Assembly: GCA_964646615.1 (NCBI GenBank)
Contig: CAZYEV010000083.1
Coordinates: 1 to 64,000 of the forward strand
Direction of reading: 5' to 3'
DNA: 64,000 nucleotides
DNA from: M3007 sp964646615
GTDB lineage: Bacteria; Bacteroidota; Bacteroidia; Chitinophagales; Saprospiraceae
The notes under the pieces were generated by a model. That model saw only the letters and a list, made by a program, of their open reading frames with translations, searched no databases and had not been told where the DNA came from. The position numbers were made by a program, and so were the translations under genes. Below, piece by piece: positions 9,051 through 17,890 of this stretch (positions are counted from its first letter, which is position 1; the number at the start of each line of letters is the position of its first letter).

Positions 9051-9458
9051 ATGGCAGAAAATCCTGCGAATTGGAATCCGCTGACCCCCGAAGAGGAGTA
9101 CGTCATTGTGCACAAAGGCACGGAACGCCCCTTCAGCGGCGAGTACTGGAACCACAAAGGCCGTGGCCTGTACGTTTGTCGTCGCTGCAATGCGCCGCTG
9201 TACCGCTCGTCGGACAAGTTCGACAGCGGTTGCGGCTGGCCATCGTTCGACGACGAAATACCGGGTGCCATCGCCCGCCAGGAAGACCGTTCGCACGGCA
9301 TGCGGCGCATCGAAATCCTGTGTGCCCATTGCGGTGGTCATCTGGGGCACGTCTTTCACGGTGAGCGCTTTACGCCTAAAAATACGCGCCACTGCGTCAA
9401 CTCGCTTTCTATCCGTTTTATTCCGGCAGAGCAATTGCCCTCTGAGGTGCAGGTGTAG
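9051..9458 (+). CDS. msrB: Peptide-methionine (R)-S-oxide reductase MsrB
   Basis: The protein has 135 residues, the standard MsrB length. It reduces the R form of methionine sulfoxide in proteins. Four zinc cysteines are present as C43-x-x-C46 and C91-x-x-C94. The catalytic Cys115 sits in 'NTRHCVNSLS', and Cys61 in 'DSGCGWPSF' may be the resolving residue. No signal peptide is seen, so it is cytosolic. It begins 11 bases after the TolC-like gene and is probably on the same transcript. Confidence 0.95.
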   Translation: MAENPANWNPLTPEEEYVIVHKGTERPFSGEYWNHKGRGLYVCRRCNAPLYRSSDKFDSGCGWPSFDDEIPGAIARQEDRSHGMRRIEILCAHCGGHLGHVFHGERFTPKNTRHCVNSLSIRFIPAEQLPSEVQV

Positions 9459-9470
9459 GCGGCGTTGGTG

Positions 9471-9923
9471 TCAGTTGCGGTCGTCGCGAGCGGCTTCGCG
9501 GCGCTCGATGTAGTCTTGCCAGATAGCCTTGTAATCGTAGGAGAGGTAAAACTCGCTATCGAATGCCCCCCAGGCGCCGTTTTCGACGGCCAGGTTGAGG
9601 CGCCGCACACCACTGACGGGTACTTGCAGGACGATGACATGGCCAAGGCCCATGGCGAGCGTCCAGGAGACAACGCGGCAGTCTTTGGGCGGGAAAATGT
9701 CCCAAAAGCCCTGGGCTTCGAGGACACGCCGTATTTCGGGCAGGTTTTTGTCCTGTTGGTGCTTGAGGATAACCGTAACAACAACGCTGTCTTCGGTGGC
9801 AAGTGCTTTAGGCTCGAAAGAAGGGCCAGGCGAAGCGCCGGGTTTGGCCGGCTGTTGGGCATTCAGCAGGGTCAGAAAGCCGAAGAGGAGAAAGGCCAAT
9901 AGGCCGACGTGTTTTTTCAGCAT
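9471..9923 (-). CDS. Small secreted protein of unknown function
   Basis: The protein has 150 residues from ATG 9923, where a signal peptide begins (MLKKHVGLLAFLLFGFLTLLNAQ). The mature part starts with a Pro/Ala/Ser-rich linker, then 'DSVVVTVILKHQQDKNLPEIRRVLEAQGFW' in shortened form, a helix/strand pattern like a small alpha/beta sandwich. 'VVSWTLAMGLGHVIVLQVP' reads as buried beta strands. I do not recognise the family. It converges on msrB with 12 bases between the stops and is divergent from the tRNA methyltransferase gene. Confidence 0.7.
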   Translation of the reverse strand: MLKKHVGLLAFLLFGFLTLLNAQQPAKPGASPGPSFEPKALATEDSVVVTVILKHQQDKNLPEIRRVLEAQGFWDIFPPKDCRVVSWTLAMGLGHVIVLQVPVSGVRRLNLAVENGAWGAFDSEFYLSYDYKAIWQDYIERREAARDDRN

Positions 9924-9961
9924 AGTAGAATTCCGTTTCAGATCGTGCAAAAAACAGGCAG

Positions 9962-9969
9962 CAAAGATA
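9962..9969 (-). promoter_or_regulatory. TAnnTTTG -7 box for the small secreted protein
   Basis: The minus strand reads TATCTTTG 38 bases before the ATG at 9923. No upstream TTG is evident. Confidence 0.5.
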
Positions 9970-10053
9970 TGGCCGACCTTTAGTGCACATGTTGAGCTGT
10001 AGGTATTTTTGGCGAAAAGCCGGTGGTGAGACGCATTTTTGCGGGTAAGAACG

Positions 10054-10779
10054 ATGGTCTGGAGCATTTTCCAATGCAAACACTTCGATGTGCGCCAGTG
10101 TTCGGGCGTGCATCCGGTAGGCACCGATGGGCTGCTGCTGGGCGCCTGGGCGTCGGTAGAGGGCACCAAGAGTGTGTTGGACATCGGCACTGGCACGGGC
10201 CTGGTAGCGCTCATGCTGGCCCAACGCGCCGGAGCGGCAGACGTGTGCGCTATTGATGCGAGCGAACAGGCGCGCGAGTGCGCAGCCGAGAACTTCTGCC
10301 GTTCTCCCTGGGCAGCGCGCTTGCGGGTCGTGGGTGAGGATTTGCAGGGGTACTACCCTCGGGCAGCACAGCAATACGACCTGTTAGTGTGCAATCCGCC
10401 TTTCTACCTGGAAGCAACGGTGTCGCCCGATGCGCTTCGGCGGCAGAGTCGGCACGTGCGCTTTCTGCCGGTAACGCTGTTGGCCGAAGCGGCCCGGCAT
10501 TTGCTGACGCCGGTCGGGCGCCTATGTGTCATCTTGCCGCCGCCGGTTGGGCAGCAACTGGCCGAAGCGGGTGCCGTGCGTGGCTTGTACGTTACGCACC
10601 TGACGGAGGTCTTCAGCCGCCCGCAACGCCCCCCAGAGCGGTGGCTGATGCAACTGGAGCGCAACCCGTATCCCTTCGTGCGCGACCGCCTCGATATTTG
10701 CGGCCCGGACGGCGCCTATTCACCCGATTATCAGGCGCTGACGCGCGATTTTTTGCTGGAAGAAACGAAAATACCTTGA
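10054..10779 (+). CDS. trmN: tRNA1(Val) (adenine37-N6)-methyltransferase-like protein
   Basis: The protein has 241 residues. The ATG at 10054 was chosen because 'MVWSIFQCKHFDV' aligns with the usual YfiC/TrmN N-terminus; an in-frame TTG lies 15 bases upstream. 'VGTDGLLLGAW' is diagnostic of the family, 'VLDIGTGTGLVALMLAQR' is the SAM-binding loop and 'LLVCNPPFY' is the catalytic NPPF motif for amino-group methylation. It should methylate A37 of a tRNA in the cytosol. The next gene begins 86 bases downstream. Confidence 0.87.
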   Translation: MVWSIFQCKHFDVRQCSGVHPVGTDGLLLGAWASVEGTKSVLDIGTGTGLVALMLAQRAGAADVCAIDASEQARECAAENFCRSPWAARLRVVGEDLQGYYPRAAQQYDLLVCNPPFYLEATVSPDALRRQSRHVRFLPVTLLAEAARHLLTPVGRLCVILPPPVGQQLAEAGAVRGLYVTHLTEVFSRPQRPPERWLMQLERNPYPFVRDRLDICGPDGAYSPDYQALTRDFLLEETKIP

Positions 10780-10865
10780 GGTCTGACAGCCGACAAACAA
10801 CCGCCCGGCCACAGCGCCGAACGCAATTTCAAATGTTGCCTATTTTTACCGCCAAACAGACGACA

Positions 10866-12476
10866 ATGTTCCGACCCATTTTTCTGGGCGCGCTGAGCTT
10901 TTGCGCGCTTTTATTCCAGCCAGTTTCTACCCTTGCTCAGTCGTATGAAACCCCTGCCGCCGAACTGCGCGGGGCGTGGATCGCTACCGTGGAAAATATT
11001 GACTGGCCCTCGGCACCCGGGCTGCCGCCAGAGCGCCAACGCATGGAGTTTGACAGCATCCTCGACGTACTCAAGGCACTGGGAATGAACGCTGTATTTG
11101 TGCAAATCCGCCCGGCAGGCGACGCCTTCTATCCCTCGCCGGCAGCCCCCTGGAGCAAATACCTCACAGGTCAGCAGGGCAAAGCGCCCGAGCCGTACTA
11201 CGACCCGCTAGAGTACATGATCAAAGCCGCCAGAAGCCGACGCATGGAGTTTCACGCCTGGCTCAACCCATACCGCGCCACCTTCGATCTGGACACCGCC
11301 AGCCTGGCACCCACACACCCCCTGCGCGCCCTGCCCGACGAACGCAAAAGCGAGTGGTTCTTCCGCTACGGCTCGCGCTACTACTTCAACCCGGCCAGCG
11401 CGCTGGTGCGACAATACCTGATCAACATCGTCCGCGATATCGTCATCCGGTACGATATTGACGGCATCCACTTCGACGACTATTTTTACCCCTACAAAGA
11501 AGCCGGGCAGCAACTGCAAGACTTCAACGATTTCGCTGCTGACCCGCGCGGCTTCGCCACCATCGAAGACTGGAGACGCGACAACGTCAACCGCCTCATC
11601 GAGGGCGTTTCCAAAACCATCAAAAGCATCAAACCCCACGTCCGCTTTGGCGTCAGCCCTTTCGGTATCTGGCGCAATGCGGCCCAAGACCCCATCAACG
11701 GCTCGCAAACCCGAGGCCTGTCGTCCTACGACGACCTCTACGCTGACCCCATCACCTGGCTCAAAAACGGCTGGATTGATTACGTGGCCCCCCAACTGTA
11801 TTGGAGCATCGGCTTCCCGCCCGCCGACTATTACACACTCCTGGACTGGTGGAGCAAGCGCACCTACGGGCGCCACCTATACATCGGCCACGCAGCCTAT
11901 AAAATCAACAACAACCTGGTGGACACCAACTGGCGGAAACCCGATGAAATCCTCCGACAGGTCGCCCTCAACCGCACCTACGACGTCGTCAAAGGCAGCA
12001 TCTATTTTTCGGCTAAGCCGCTGCTGCGCAACCCGCTGGGGGTGCAGGATACACTCATGAACGTGCTCTATCCCAATCCGGCCCGGTTGCCCGCCATGCC
12101 CTGGCTGGCCCAATCGCCACCCGCTACGCCGCAAATCTGCCGCGTCGGCGGCTCCAAAAAGGGCGTCAAACTGGCCTGGCATGCCTGCGACATCAAAAAC
12201 CGCGACGAAAACCCATACTACTTCGCCATCTACCGCTTCGACGGCCAGAGTGTGGGCAACTTCCAAGACCCACAAAACCTGCTGACCTACACCCCCTACT
12301 TCTCCGACAGATGGGTCTTTGAAGACATCTCGGCAGCCCCCGGCGAATACTACACCTACGTGATCATCGCCTACAACCGCCTGCACTTAGAAAGCTACGC
12401 CAGCGACCCGGTAGTGGTCTATCGCACCAAAAAAGGTGCAAAGTGGAAAAAACGGCGCTTCCTGGGGATATTCTGA
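10866..12476 (+). CDS. digH: DigH-like glycosyl hydrolase (GHL10 family)
   Basis: The protein has 536 residues. The start at 10866 gives a signal peptide ending 'LAQ'. 'ELRGAWIATVENIDWPS', 'MNAVFVQIRPAGDAFYPS', 'FHAWLNPYRA' and 'YDIDGIHFDDYFYPY' are the classical motifs of the glycosyl-hydrolase-like 10 family. In E. coli the member DigH cuts denuded peptidoglycan strands at the division site. The conserved Asp pair in 'HFDDYFYP' is the likely active site. The last ~130 residues form a separate, probably beta-sandwich, domain. It acts in the periplasm; cell-wall turnover is inferred from family membership. Confidence 0.87.
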   Translation: MFRPIFLGALSFCALLFQPVSTLAQSYETPAAELRGAWIATVENIDWPSAPGLPPERQRMEFDSILDVLKALGMNAVFVQIRPAGDAFYPSPAAPWSKYLTGQQGKAPEPYYDPLEYMIKAARSRRMEFHAWLNPYRATFDLDTASLAPTHPLRALPDERKSEWFFRYGSRYYFNPASALVRQYLINIVRDIVIRYDIDGIHFDDYFYPYKEAGQQLQDFNDFAADPRGFATIEDWRRDNVNRLIEGVSKTIKSIKPHVRFGVSPFGIWRNAAQDPINGSQTRGLSSYDDLYADPITWLKNGWIDYVAPQLYWSIGFPPADYYTLLDWWSKRTYGRHLYIGHAAYKINNNLVDTNWRKPDEILRQVALNRTYDVVKGSIYFSAKPLLRNPLGVQDTLMNVLYPNPARLPAMPWLAQSPPATPQICRVGGSKKGVKLAWHACDIKNRDENPYYFAIYRFDGQSVGNFQDPQNLLTYTPYFSDRWVFEDISAAPGEYYTYVIIAYNRLHLESYASDPVVVYRTKKGAKWKKRRFLGIF

Positions 12477-12732
12477 ATCCCGCAACGAATCGCACGCGCC
12501 GCCTATTTCTGTCATATAGCACCCGCTCAAGAGTGCTATTGTCTGTAGTTCAGTACAGGAACCTCTAATCCATCCAATTCAAAACACGCAAAGGAGTAGC
12601 TCCCCTTGTGCTGAATGGGACTGTGGCGACATTCTCCCCAAAAATCCCTACAACTTTTGGAATGTGCCGCAAAGGTCTTAAATTGCGGCGGTGAAGAAAT
12701 TCTGGTTTAACCAAAGGTAAAATATTTGACCT

Positions 12733-14688
12733 ATGAAAAATCTTCTCTTCGGTTTCGGCCTGTCCCTCTTCTGTGTTTCCATGAGCGCCCAGACCACCCT
12801 GAACGGTGTTATTAATGCCTACACGTCTATACTTGAGTTTGAACCATGCGATAGCTCTTCCATAAGGGTAAGCTCTGCTGCCTCATTTTCTCCTGGAGAC
12901 AAAGTGCTAATCATTCAAATGAAGGGTGCTGAGATAAATTTATCGAACAGCCAGAACTTTGGCGATATAACTGCCTTACGTAGCGCTGGTAACTACGAGT
13001 TCAATCGAATAAGGATGATATCGGGTAATCTTATCAAGTTAGAGTACAATATAGAAAGAAGCTATGAGGTTAGTGGGAAGGTGCAATTAGTTAAAGTGCC
13101 CGAATACACGAGCAATCTTGTTGTTAATGGATTAACGTGTAAGCCATGGGATGGGTGGACAGGCGGTGTCCTGGCTTTTTATACAACAGGCTCAGTCATT
13201 TTGCAAGGAACAGGAATAGAAGTAAGTGGTATGGGATTTAGAGGCGGAGCCTATATCAATGCACCCAATTCCAAATATTATATTCAAGGATATTTCTTTC
13301 CGCCGGATCCTAACTTGGCTGGTCAGAAAGGCGAAGGTATTTCAGAGGTTCCAGTGAGTCATTTTTTTGGCTGCGGAAAAGCTGCCAATGGAGGTGGAGG
13401 AGGGAATGCTCACAATGCTGGCGGCGGAGGAGGAGGAAATGGCGGAGGAGGAGGTAACGGAGGGTTTGACTTCTGGGAGACCCCTAATGGCTCTCCCACT
13501 CCAAATACCAATGGGTTAGGAGGATTAGCCATTTTTGAAAATGCACCCTATAGAATAACCATGGGTGGCGGTGGTGGTGCAGGCAATTCCAACGACAACA
13601 GAGGATCGGGAGGGGGAAATGGAGGGGGTATTGTATTTATCAAGGCCAGGAGCATTGAAGGGAATGGCAAAATATCTGCTAATGGTATAGATATCACCGG
13701 TCCGGGTGGCGATAATGTAAATGATGGTCAGGGCGGCGGCGGTGCAGGTGGTACTATTGTTATAGAGGCAGAACAGATCGCTTCATCGGTGATCATTGAG
13801 GCAAAAGGAGGACGAGGCGGAGATTGCCTTTTCTTTAAGAAAAATCAGATTATTGGCCCGGGCGGTGGAGGCGGCGGCGGAAAAATTGTGCTTTCTAAGG
13901 ATTTTTCAAACCTTTCGGTCAACTTGAGCGGTGGCATTAACGGAATAACCAATCAAAATCAAAACAATGGCGCCAGGCCAGGTATAATTGGTACCAAAAT
14001 AACTGGTTTCAGTATTTGGGAAGACAATACCAAATCCCCAATAAGAAGCTCTATTGAAAGAACGATTTTTTTATGTCCAGACTCTTCTATAATAATTAAT
14101 GGTATCCGATATAATCAGGAAACCACTGTAAAGGATACGTTAAAGGGTAAAAATAAAGAGTGTGATACGGTTCGGATAACCCATATTAAGTATTATGAAA
14201 GGGTTGAGTCTTTCTTACCGCATGATACAACGATTTGCAAAGGAGAAAATATAGTTTTAAGTAGCCCATATCCCAATACCATGTGGAATGCCACATATAA
14301 AGGCAAAACGCTCAATGTATCCGAACCCGGGCTCTATGTTGTTGATGCAACGGATCAAAATGGTTGCAGGATTTTGGACTCTATTTTTATTACTGGATGT
14401 TGTAAGCAGGGTAAGTTTTACATCCCTAACGTATTTGCTCCGGAGACTTATGGCCTTAATCGGGAGTTTTGTGTATATCCCTCAGAGTATTGCACAGACT
14501 ATATACTTCGAATTTATGATAGGTGGGGGTCTTTAGTTTTCGAGTCAAACAGTCTAGGGCAATGTTGGGATGGGACCTATCGTGGAAAGCCTATGCCCCC
14601 CGGCGTTTATGTATGGGTAATCGAAGTCAGACCTCCTAAGTCTAATATAGTCGAAAGGTATAAGGGGGATGTTACCTTAATTAGATAG
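12733..14688 (+). CDS. Glycine-rich secreted protein with T9SS type B sorting domain
   Basis: The protein has 651 residues. It has a signal peptide (MKNLLFGFGLSLFCVSMSAQ) and an N-terminal region with 'GDKVLIIQMKGAEI', seen in large Bacteroidota surface proteins. A central stretch at about residues 215-385 is full of Gly runs (for example 'NGGGGGNAHNAGGGGGGNGG' around residue 220). The last ~90 residues ('FYIPNVFAPE', 'YDRWGSLVFES', 'CWDGTYRGKPMPPGVYVW') are a gliding-motility-associated type B sorting domain. It should be displayed on the surface. Base composition is clearly AT-richer than the neighbours, with many A/T-ending codons, suggesting recent transfer. The exact function is unknown. 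Confidence 0.87.
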   Translation: MKNLLFGFGLSLFCVSMSAQTTLNGVINAYTSILEFEPCDSSSIRVSSAASFSPGDKVLIIQMKGAEINLSNSQNFGDITALRSAGNYEFNRIRMISGNLIKLEYNIERSYEVSGKVQLVKVPEYTSNLVVNGLTCKPWDGWTGGVLAFYTTGSVILQGTGIEVSGMGFRGGAYINAPNSKYYIQGYFFPPDPNLAGQKGEGISEVPVSHFFGCGKAANGGGGGNAHNAGGGGGGNGGGGGNGGFDFWETPNGSPTPNTNGLGGLAIFENAPYRITMGGGGGAGNSNDNRGSGGGNGGGIVFIKARSIEGNGKISANGIDITGPGGDNVNDGQGGGGAGGTIVIEAEQIASSVIIEAKGGRGGDCLFFKKNQIIGPGGGGGGGKIVLSKDFSNLSVNLSGGINGITNQNQNNGARPGIIGTKITGFSIWEDNTKSPIRSSIERTIFLCPDSSIIINGIRYNQETTVKDTLKGKNKECDTVRITHIKYYERVESFLPHDTTICKGENIVLSSPYPNTMWNATYKGKTLNVSEPGLYVVDATDQNGCRILDSIFITGCCKQGKFYIPNVFAPETYGLNREFCVYPSEYCTDYILRIYDRWGSLVFESNSLGQCWDGTYRGKPMPPGVYVWVIEVRPPKSNIVERYKGDVTLIR

Positions 14689-14722
14689 GTACGGACCGCT
14701 TCTCTTATTCACCGACTAAAAA

Positions 14723-14776
14723 ACCGCAGCGGGTGCAGAGGCGTTTCTCTCAGAATTTCTCTGCATCCTCTGCGGT
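14723..14776. repeat. Imperfect inverted repeat, intergenic
   Basis: ACCGCAG (14723-14729) pairs with CTGCGGT (14770-14776), and TGCAGAG (14734-14740) pairs with CTCTGCA (14759-14765), leaving an 18-base loop. It lies 35 bases after the type B protein gene. The words 'CTCTGCATCCTCTGCGGTG' resemble intergenic palindromes I have seen in environmental Bacteroidota genomes. It may also end transcription; there is a short A-rich stretch but no U run. Confidence 0.5.
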
Positions 14777-14870
14777 GAAAAAAGAAAATTCCAGAGTGCG
14801 CAAAGACGGCTTCCTTCAGAACAGTTGTCTCAACTGTGCGTAACGTCGGTTAATCAATGAGGAAGGTTTT

Positions 14871-15710
14871 TTACCGCGATTTCTTAATGCATACCAGATT
14901 CTGGTAGCTAAATATCTCGTGATATTTAGCATTGTATTCTTCTATAGGCAAGAGAGAGTCCGGCAGAAGCCTGTATATGTGATAAAAAGGACTAAGTAGA
15001 TCATAGAAGTCCTTAAAAAACACTCTGCTGACAACATTCATTGCTCCAAACTCCAACTGTATAATGTCCACGCGCCCTTTTTCGATAATTTTTTTTGCTC
15101 CTAAAAGTATGGGATATTCGCTACCCTCCGTGTCAATTTTAAGAAGCGATATATTGTCTATTCCTTCTGCTTCAACAAACTCGTCCAGAGTTCTTAATAC
15201 AACTCGTCTCTCCTGAATGCTCAATGATCTGTGTATATCTGTCATTACACTCCTGTAAAGGGAAGCATGTACGGAGCCAGGCTCTTCCTGTGCTAAGTCA
15301 TAATCAAAAATCAAAGCCTCTCCGCTCTGTGAGGAAAAACCAATATTAAAAAGAAGATTGTTATCTATGTGCCCCTGCTCTATCTGCAGCTTGGCAAAAG
15401 TATTGGGATGCGGCTCAAAAAGGTATATTAGCCCCTTATAGCCTGCAGTACGCAGTTCTTTGGTATATTCGCCTGTATGTGCTCCAACATCAAATACAAT
15501 TGTTGGATTATAATTACGGAGGACATGTCTAAGCCAGCTTGCCTCTCCACTAATCGCATTAGACTGATAATTATTAATCCCAAGAGCCTTGTGTACCAGG
15601 TTCAACAAGACGTGGTTGAGGCCTTTCATTGCCTTACGAGCAAACACAAACACCCATATCAGTTCTATGGAATGCTTTATTGCTTTGTAAATCAAATTAT
15701 TCTTCGACAT
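14871..15710 (-). CDS. FkbM family methyltransferase
   Basis: The protein has 279 residues from ATG 15710 (MSKNNLIYKAIKHS...). The frame stays open upstream but only through the spacer to the next gene. 'IVFDVGAHTGEYTKELRTAG' is the SAM-binding motif and 'LLKIDTEGSEYPILLGAKK' is the FkbM signature. Members O-methylate sugars or polyketides, often within surface polysaccharide clusters. No glycosyltransferase is adjacent here. The gene is AT-rich like the type B protein gene it converges on, with 182 bases between them. Confidence 0.85.
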   Translation of the reverse strand: MSKNNLIYKAIKHSIELIWVFVFARKAMKGLNHVLLNLVHKALGINNYQSNAISGEASWLRHVLRNYNPTIVFDVGAHTGEYTKELRTAGYKGLIYLFEPHPNTFAKLQIEQGHIDNNLLFNIGFSSQSGEALIFDYDLAQEEPGSVHASLYRSVMTDIHRSLSIQERRVVLRTLDEFVEAEGIDNISLLKIDTEGSEYPILLGAKKIIEKGRVDIIQLEFGAMNVVSRVFFKDFYDLLSPFYHIYRLLPDSLLPIEEYNAKYHEIFSYQNLVCIKKSR

Positions 15711-15769
15711 AGTTTTTCCTGTGATGCTCCTTGCTCTGCCTGTCGGCTTAATTGAAGATGCGTGTACCC

Positions 15770-16948
15770 TCACGCTCTCCCCTTCACCACTTTCCGCGTA
15801 ACGGTCGTGCCTCCGAGTTGGCATTTGACGAAGTAAATGCCGGGCGACAGGTTGGGTAGTTCGACGCGGTACTGGCCTGGGTTGAGATTTCGGTAGGGCA
15901 GGAGTATGGCGACGCGGGTGCCGCTTTCGTTGGTCATTTCGATGGTGGCGGCAGTGGGCTTGTCTAAGGCGAACTCTAAGAATGCCTTTTCTAAGTAAGG
16001 GTTTGGGTAGATTTTCACGTCGGCGGTGGTGCTGGCGGCGCCGGTGCCGGCGTAGAGTTGTTCTTCTACGCGGCGGATGGGGCGTGCTGTCGGGTTGGCG
16101 TTGGGTTCATTTTCCGAGGGCTGCAGTTGCTCCTGCGCAGTAGGGCTGCAGGCTGATGGCGGGCAGAGCCAGCAGACGGCGTTGGCCAGAATTTGCGAGG
16201 CTACCGGTTCGTCGTAGTAGTATTCAATGCCGATATAGGCTACTTTGCCTGCACCTAAGGATTTGTAGCCGATGGTAGAGTAGCCGCGTACATTGGCTAA
16301 AGAGACATAGGCCTGGTCGGATACGTCCAGCGGATACACGTAGTTAGCCGGGACGAAGTCCTCCGGCGTCTCGCGGAAGATGGGGTGCGTTTTATCGTCT
16401 TCGTGTACGCCTACGGCGTTGCAGAAGTAGCCGAAATCGAGGTCGAAGAGGTTGTACTGTTGCAGGATGCCAAACTTGTCGGTACCGCAGAACACCACAG
16501 CGCCGCCGCGCGTGACGTACTGGCGCAGTACTTTACCGTAGGCGCGAGCCAGCCGGTCTCGGTCGTTGGCCGGGTAGGGGACGACGACCACGTGGTGCTG
16601 CGCTATCTGGAGGGCTAATTCCTGTGGAGAGCCTTTCCAAAACGTGGTTATCTCCGCGGTAGGAATCTGACGCGCCAGAATGGCCCGCACTTTTTCGGCG
16701 TAGGCGCTGTCGTAAGCGCTGTAGTTGAGTAACAGAATCTTCGGAGCAGTTGCTTCCAGCAGGCTCGAGCGAAGCAGCGCTTCCTGTTCCCACTCTGCCA
16801 GCGCGTCGAGCAGCCAGGGGAATGTTTGGGACGTAGCGGTAGAAGCAACGGGGGCAACTTTCTCTCCGCTTCGAGGGCCGGCGACGACAAAGGCTGTAGA
16901 TACCCCTAAAACTAAGGCTAAGCCAGCCAGAGCGGTAGTTCGAAGCAT
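15770..16948 (-). CDS. Secreted amidotransferase-like domain protein with T9SS type A sorting domain
   Basis: The protein has 392 residues. The start at 16948 begins a signal peptide (MLRTTALAGLALVLGVSTAF). Residues about 70-265 look like a class-I glutamine-amidotransferase-like or ThuA-like fold: 'PKILLLNYSAYDSAYAEKV', 'VVVVPYPAND', 'LRQYVTRGGAVVFCGTDKF' and 'GAGKVAYIGIEYYYDEP'. This fold often serves to judge or bind rather than hydrolyse. A linker leads to a C-terminal type A sorting domain ('VKIYPNPYLEKAFLEF', 'GIYFVKCQLGG'). It should reach the cell surface. No obvious catalytic triad is seen, so an enzymatic role is not claimed. Confidence 0.75.
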   Translation of the reverse strand: MLRTTALAGLALVLGVSTAFVVAGPRSGEKVAPVASTATSQTFPWLLDALAEWEQEALLRSSLLEATAPKILLLNYSAYDSAYAEKVRAILARQIPTAEITTFWKGSPQELALQIAQHHVVVVPYPANDRDRLARAYGKVLRQYVTRGGAVVFCGTDKFGILQQYNLFDLDFGYFCNAVGVHEDDKTHPIFRETPEDFVPANYVYPLDVSDQAYVSLANVRGYSTIGYKSLGAGKVAYIGIEYYYDEPVASQILANAVCWLCPPSACSPTAQEQLQPSENEPNANPTARPIRRVEEQLYAGTGAASTTADVKIYPNPYLEKAFLEFALDKPTAATIEMTNESGTRVAILLPYRNLNPGQYRVELPNLSPGIYFVKCQLGGTTVTRKVVKGRA

Positions 16949-17042
16949 AGATGGGTGTATGTTTTTTTCGATAACGATGCGTTTGGCCTTTAAACGCCAA
17001 AGGCATGCCGCTTCTTGCAAAGAGAATACCATTTTACGGGCG

Positions 17043-17050
17043 CAAAGGTA
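17043..17050 (-). promoter_or_regulatory. TAnnTTTG -7 box upstream of the amidotransferase-like gene
   Basis: The minus strand reads TACCTTTG about 94 bases before the ATG at 16948, just after the terminator of the YceI gene. Confidence 0.5.
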
Positions 17051-17060
17051 AGCGCGTCGG

Positions 17061-17100
17061 AGAAAAAAAACACCGCCCACACCCGCGAGGGCATGGGCGG
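17061..17100 (-). terminator. Rho-independent terminator of the YceI gene
   Basis: Read on the minus strand, CCGCCCA plus CCC pair with GGG plus TGGGCGG around a TCGC loop (17073-17100). TG and a run of eight T (17061-17070 region) follow. It lies 38 bases after the YceI stop codon and is the clearest intrinsic terminator in the window. Confidence 0.85.
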
Positions 17101-17137
17101 CGGTTATTTCCTCCTTCGGAGGAACGCAAGCAACGGC

Positions 17138-17722
17138 TTATTTTTTCGCCACGATGGTTACGTTCAGGTCAAACTCGTCGTAGATCGTCTTATCGCCGAG
17201 GTTATCGAAGAACGACCCCGAGCCGTAGCGCACGTTGTACTCCGAGCGGTCAATGACCAGCTTGCCCGTGGCTTTTATCTGGTTGCCGCTTTCCGTAACC
17301 ATAGCATTGAACCGTACCTCTTTCGTGGTCTCCTTGATGGTCAGGTTGCCCGTAATGCGGTAGTTGCCTTTCGTGTCGGTCGGGAAGGCTTTGGTGATAA
17401 CGAAGCGGGCCGTCGGATACTTCTGTACGCCGAAGAAGTCGTCGCTCTTCAGGTGGCCGACGAGTTTCTCTGCCGTGCCGCCTTCTAAGTCATTGCAAGT
17501 GATCGAGTTCATGTCTGCCTCAAACGAGCCGCCGGTCAGTTTGCCGTCGGTGAACTGCAGTTCGCCGTTTTTCAGTTTTACCGTACCGGTGTGCTCGCCG
17601 GTTACCTTGTAGCCTTTCCATACGATGACGCTGTTTGCAACGTCGGCCTTATAGGTTACCGTATTAAGGGCGGCCATCCCGAGCAGAAGTGCAAAGGGCA
17701 GGAGGAAAAGTAGTTTGTTCAT
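17138..17722 (-). CDS. YceI family periplasmic protein
   Basis: The protein has 194 residues with a signal peptide (MNKLLFLLPFALLLGMAAL). 'YKADVANSVIVWKGYKVTGEHTG' (residues ~24-46) and 'GNYRITGNLTIKETTKEVRF' are typical of the YceI lipocalin-like barrel, which binds polyisoprenoids or amphiphiles. It lies alone, flanked by a strong terminator downstream and a 168-base gap upstream. The ligand cannot be told from the sequence. Confidence 0.93.
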   Translation of the reverse strand: MNKLLFLLPFALLLGMAALNTVTYKADVANSVIVWKGYKVTGEHTGTVKLKNGELQFTDGKLTGGSFEADMNSITCNDLEGGTAEKLVGHLKSDDFFGVQKYPTARFVITKAFPTDTKGNYRITGNLTIKETTKEVRFNAMVTESGNQIKATGKLVIDRSEYNVRYGSGSFFDNLGDKTIYDEFDLNVTIVAKK

Positions 17723-17890
17723 GTTTAGTAGAAGTAATTTTAAGTGGTGAATGATTGAATGGCCCTATAACGCCGGCGCTCGAGCAGATGTTTAGCCGAC
17801 GGGCTTAATTAAGTGTTAAAACATCTATTTTTTTGCTAAGCCCTGTTTTTCAGGGTGTTATTCTCTGGTTTATGGCTCAGATTGCCGCTG

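Noticed and set aside
12516..12539. ATAGCAC...GTGCTAT hairpin after the DigH gene as a terminator
   Set aside because: Seven pairs with a ten-base loop and no T run after it; could be chance.
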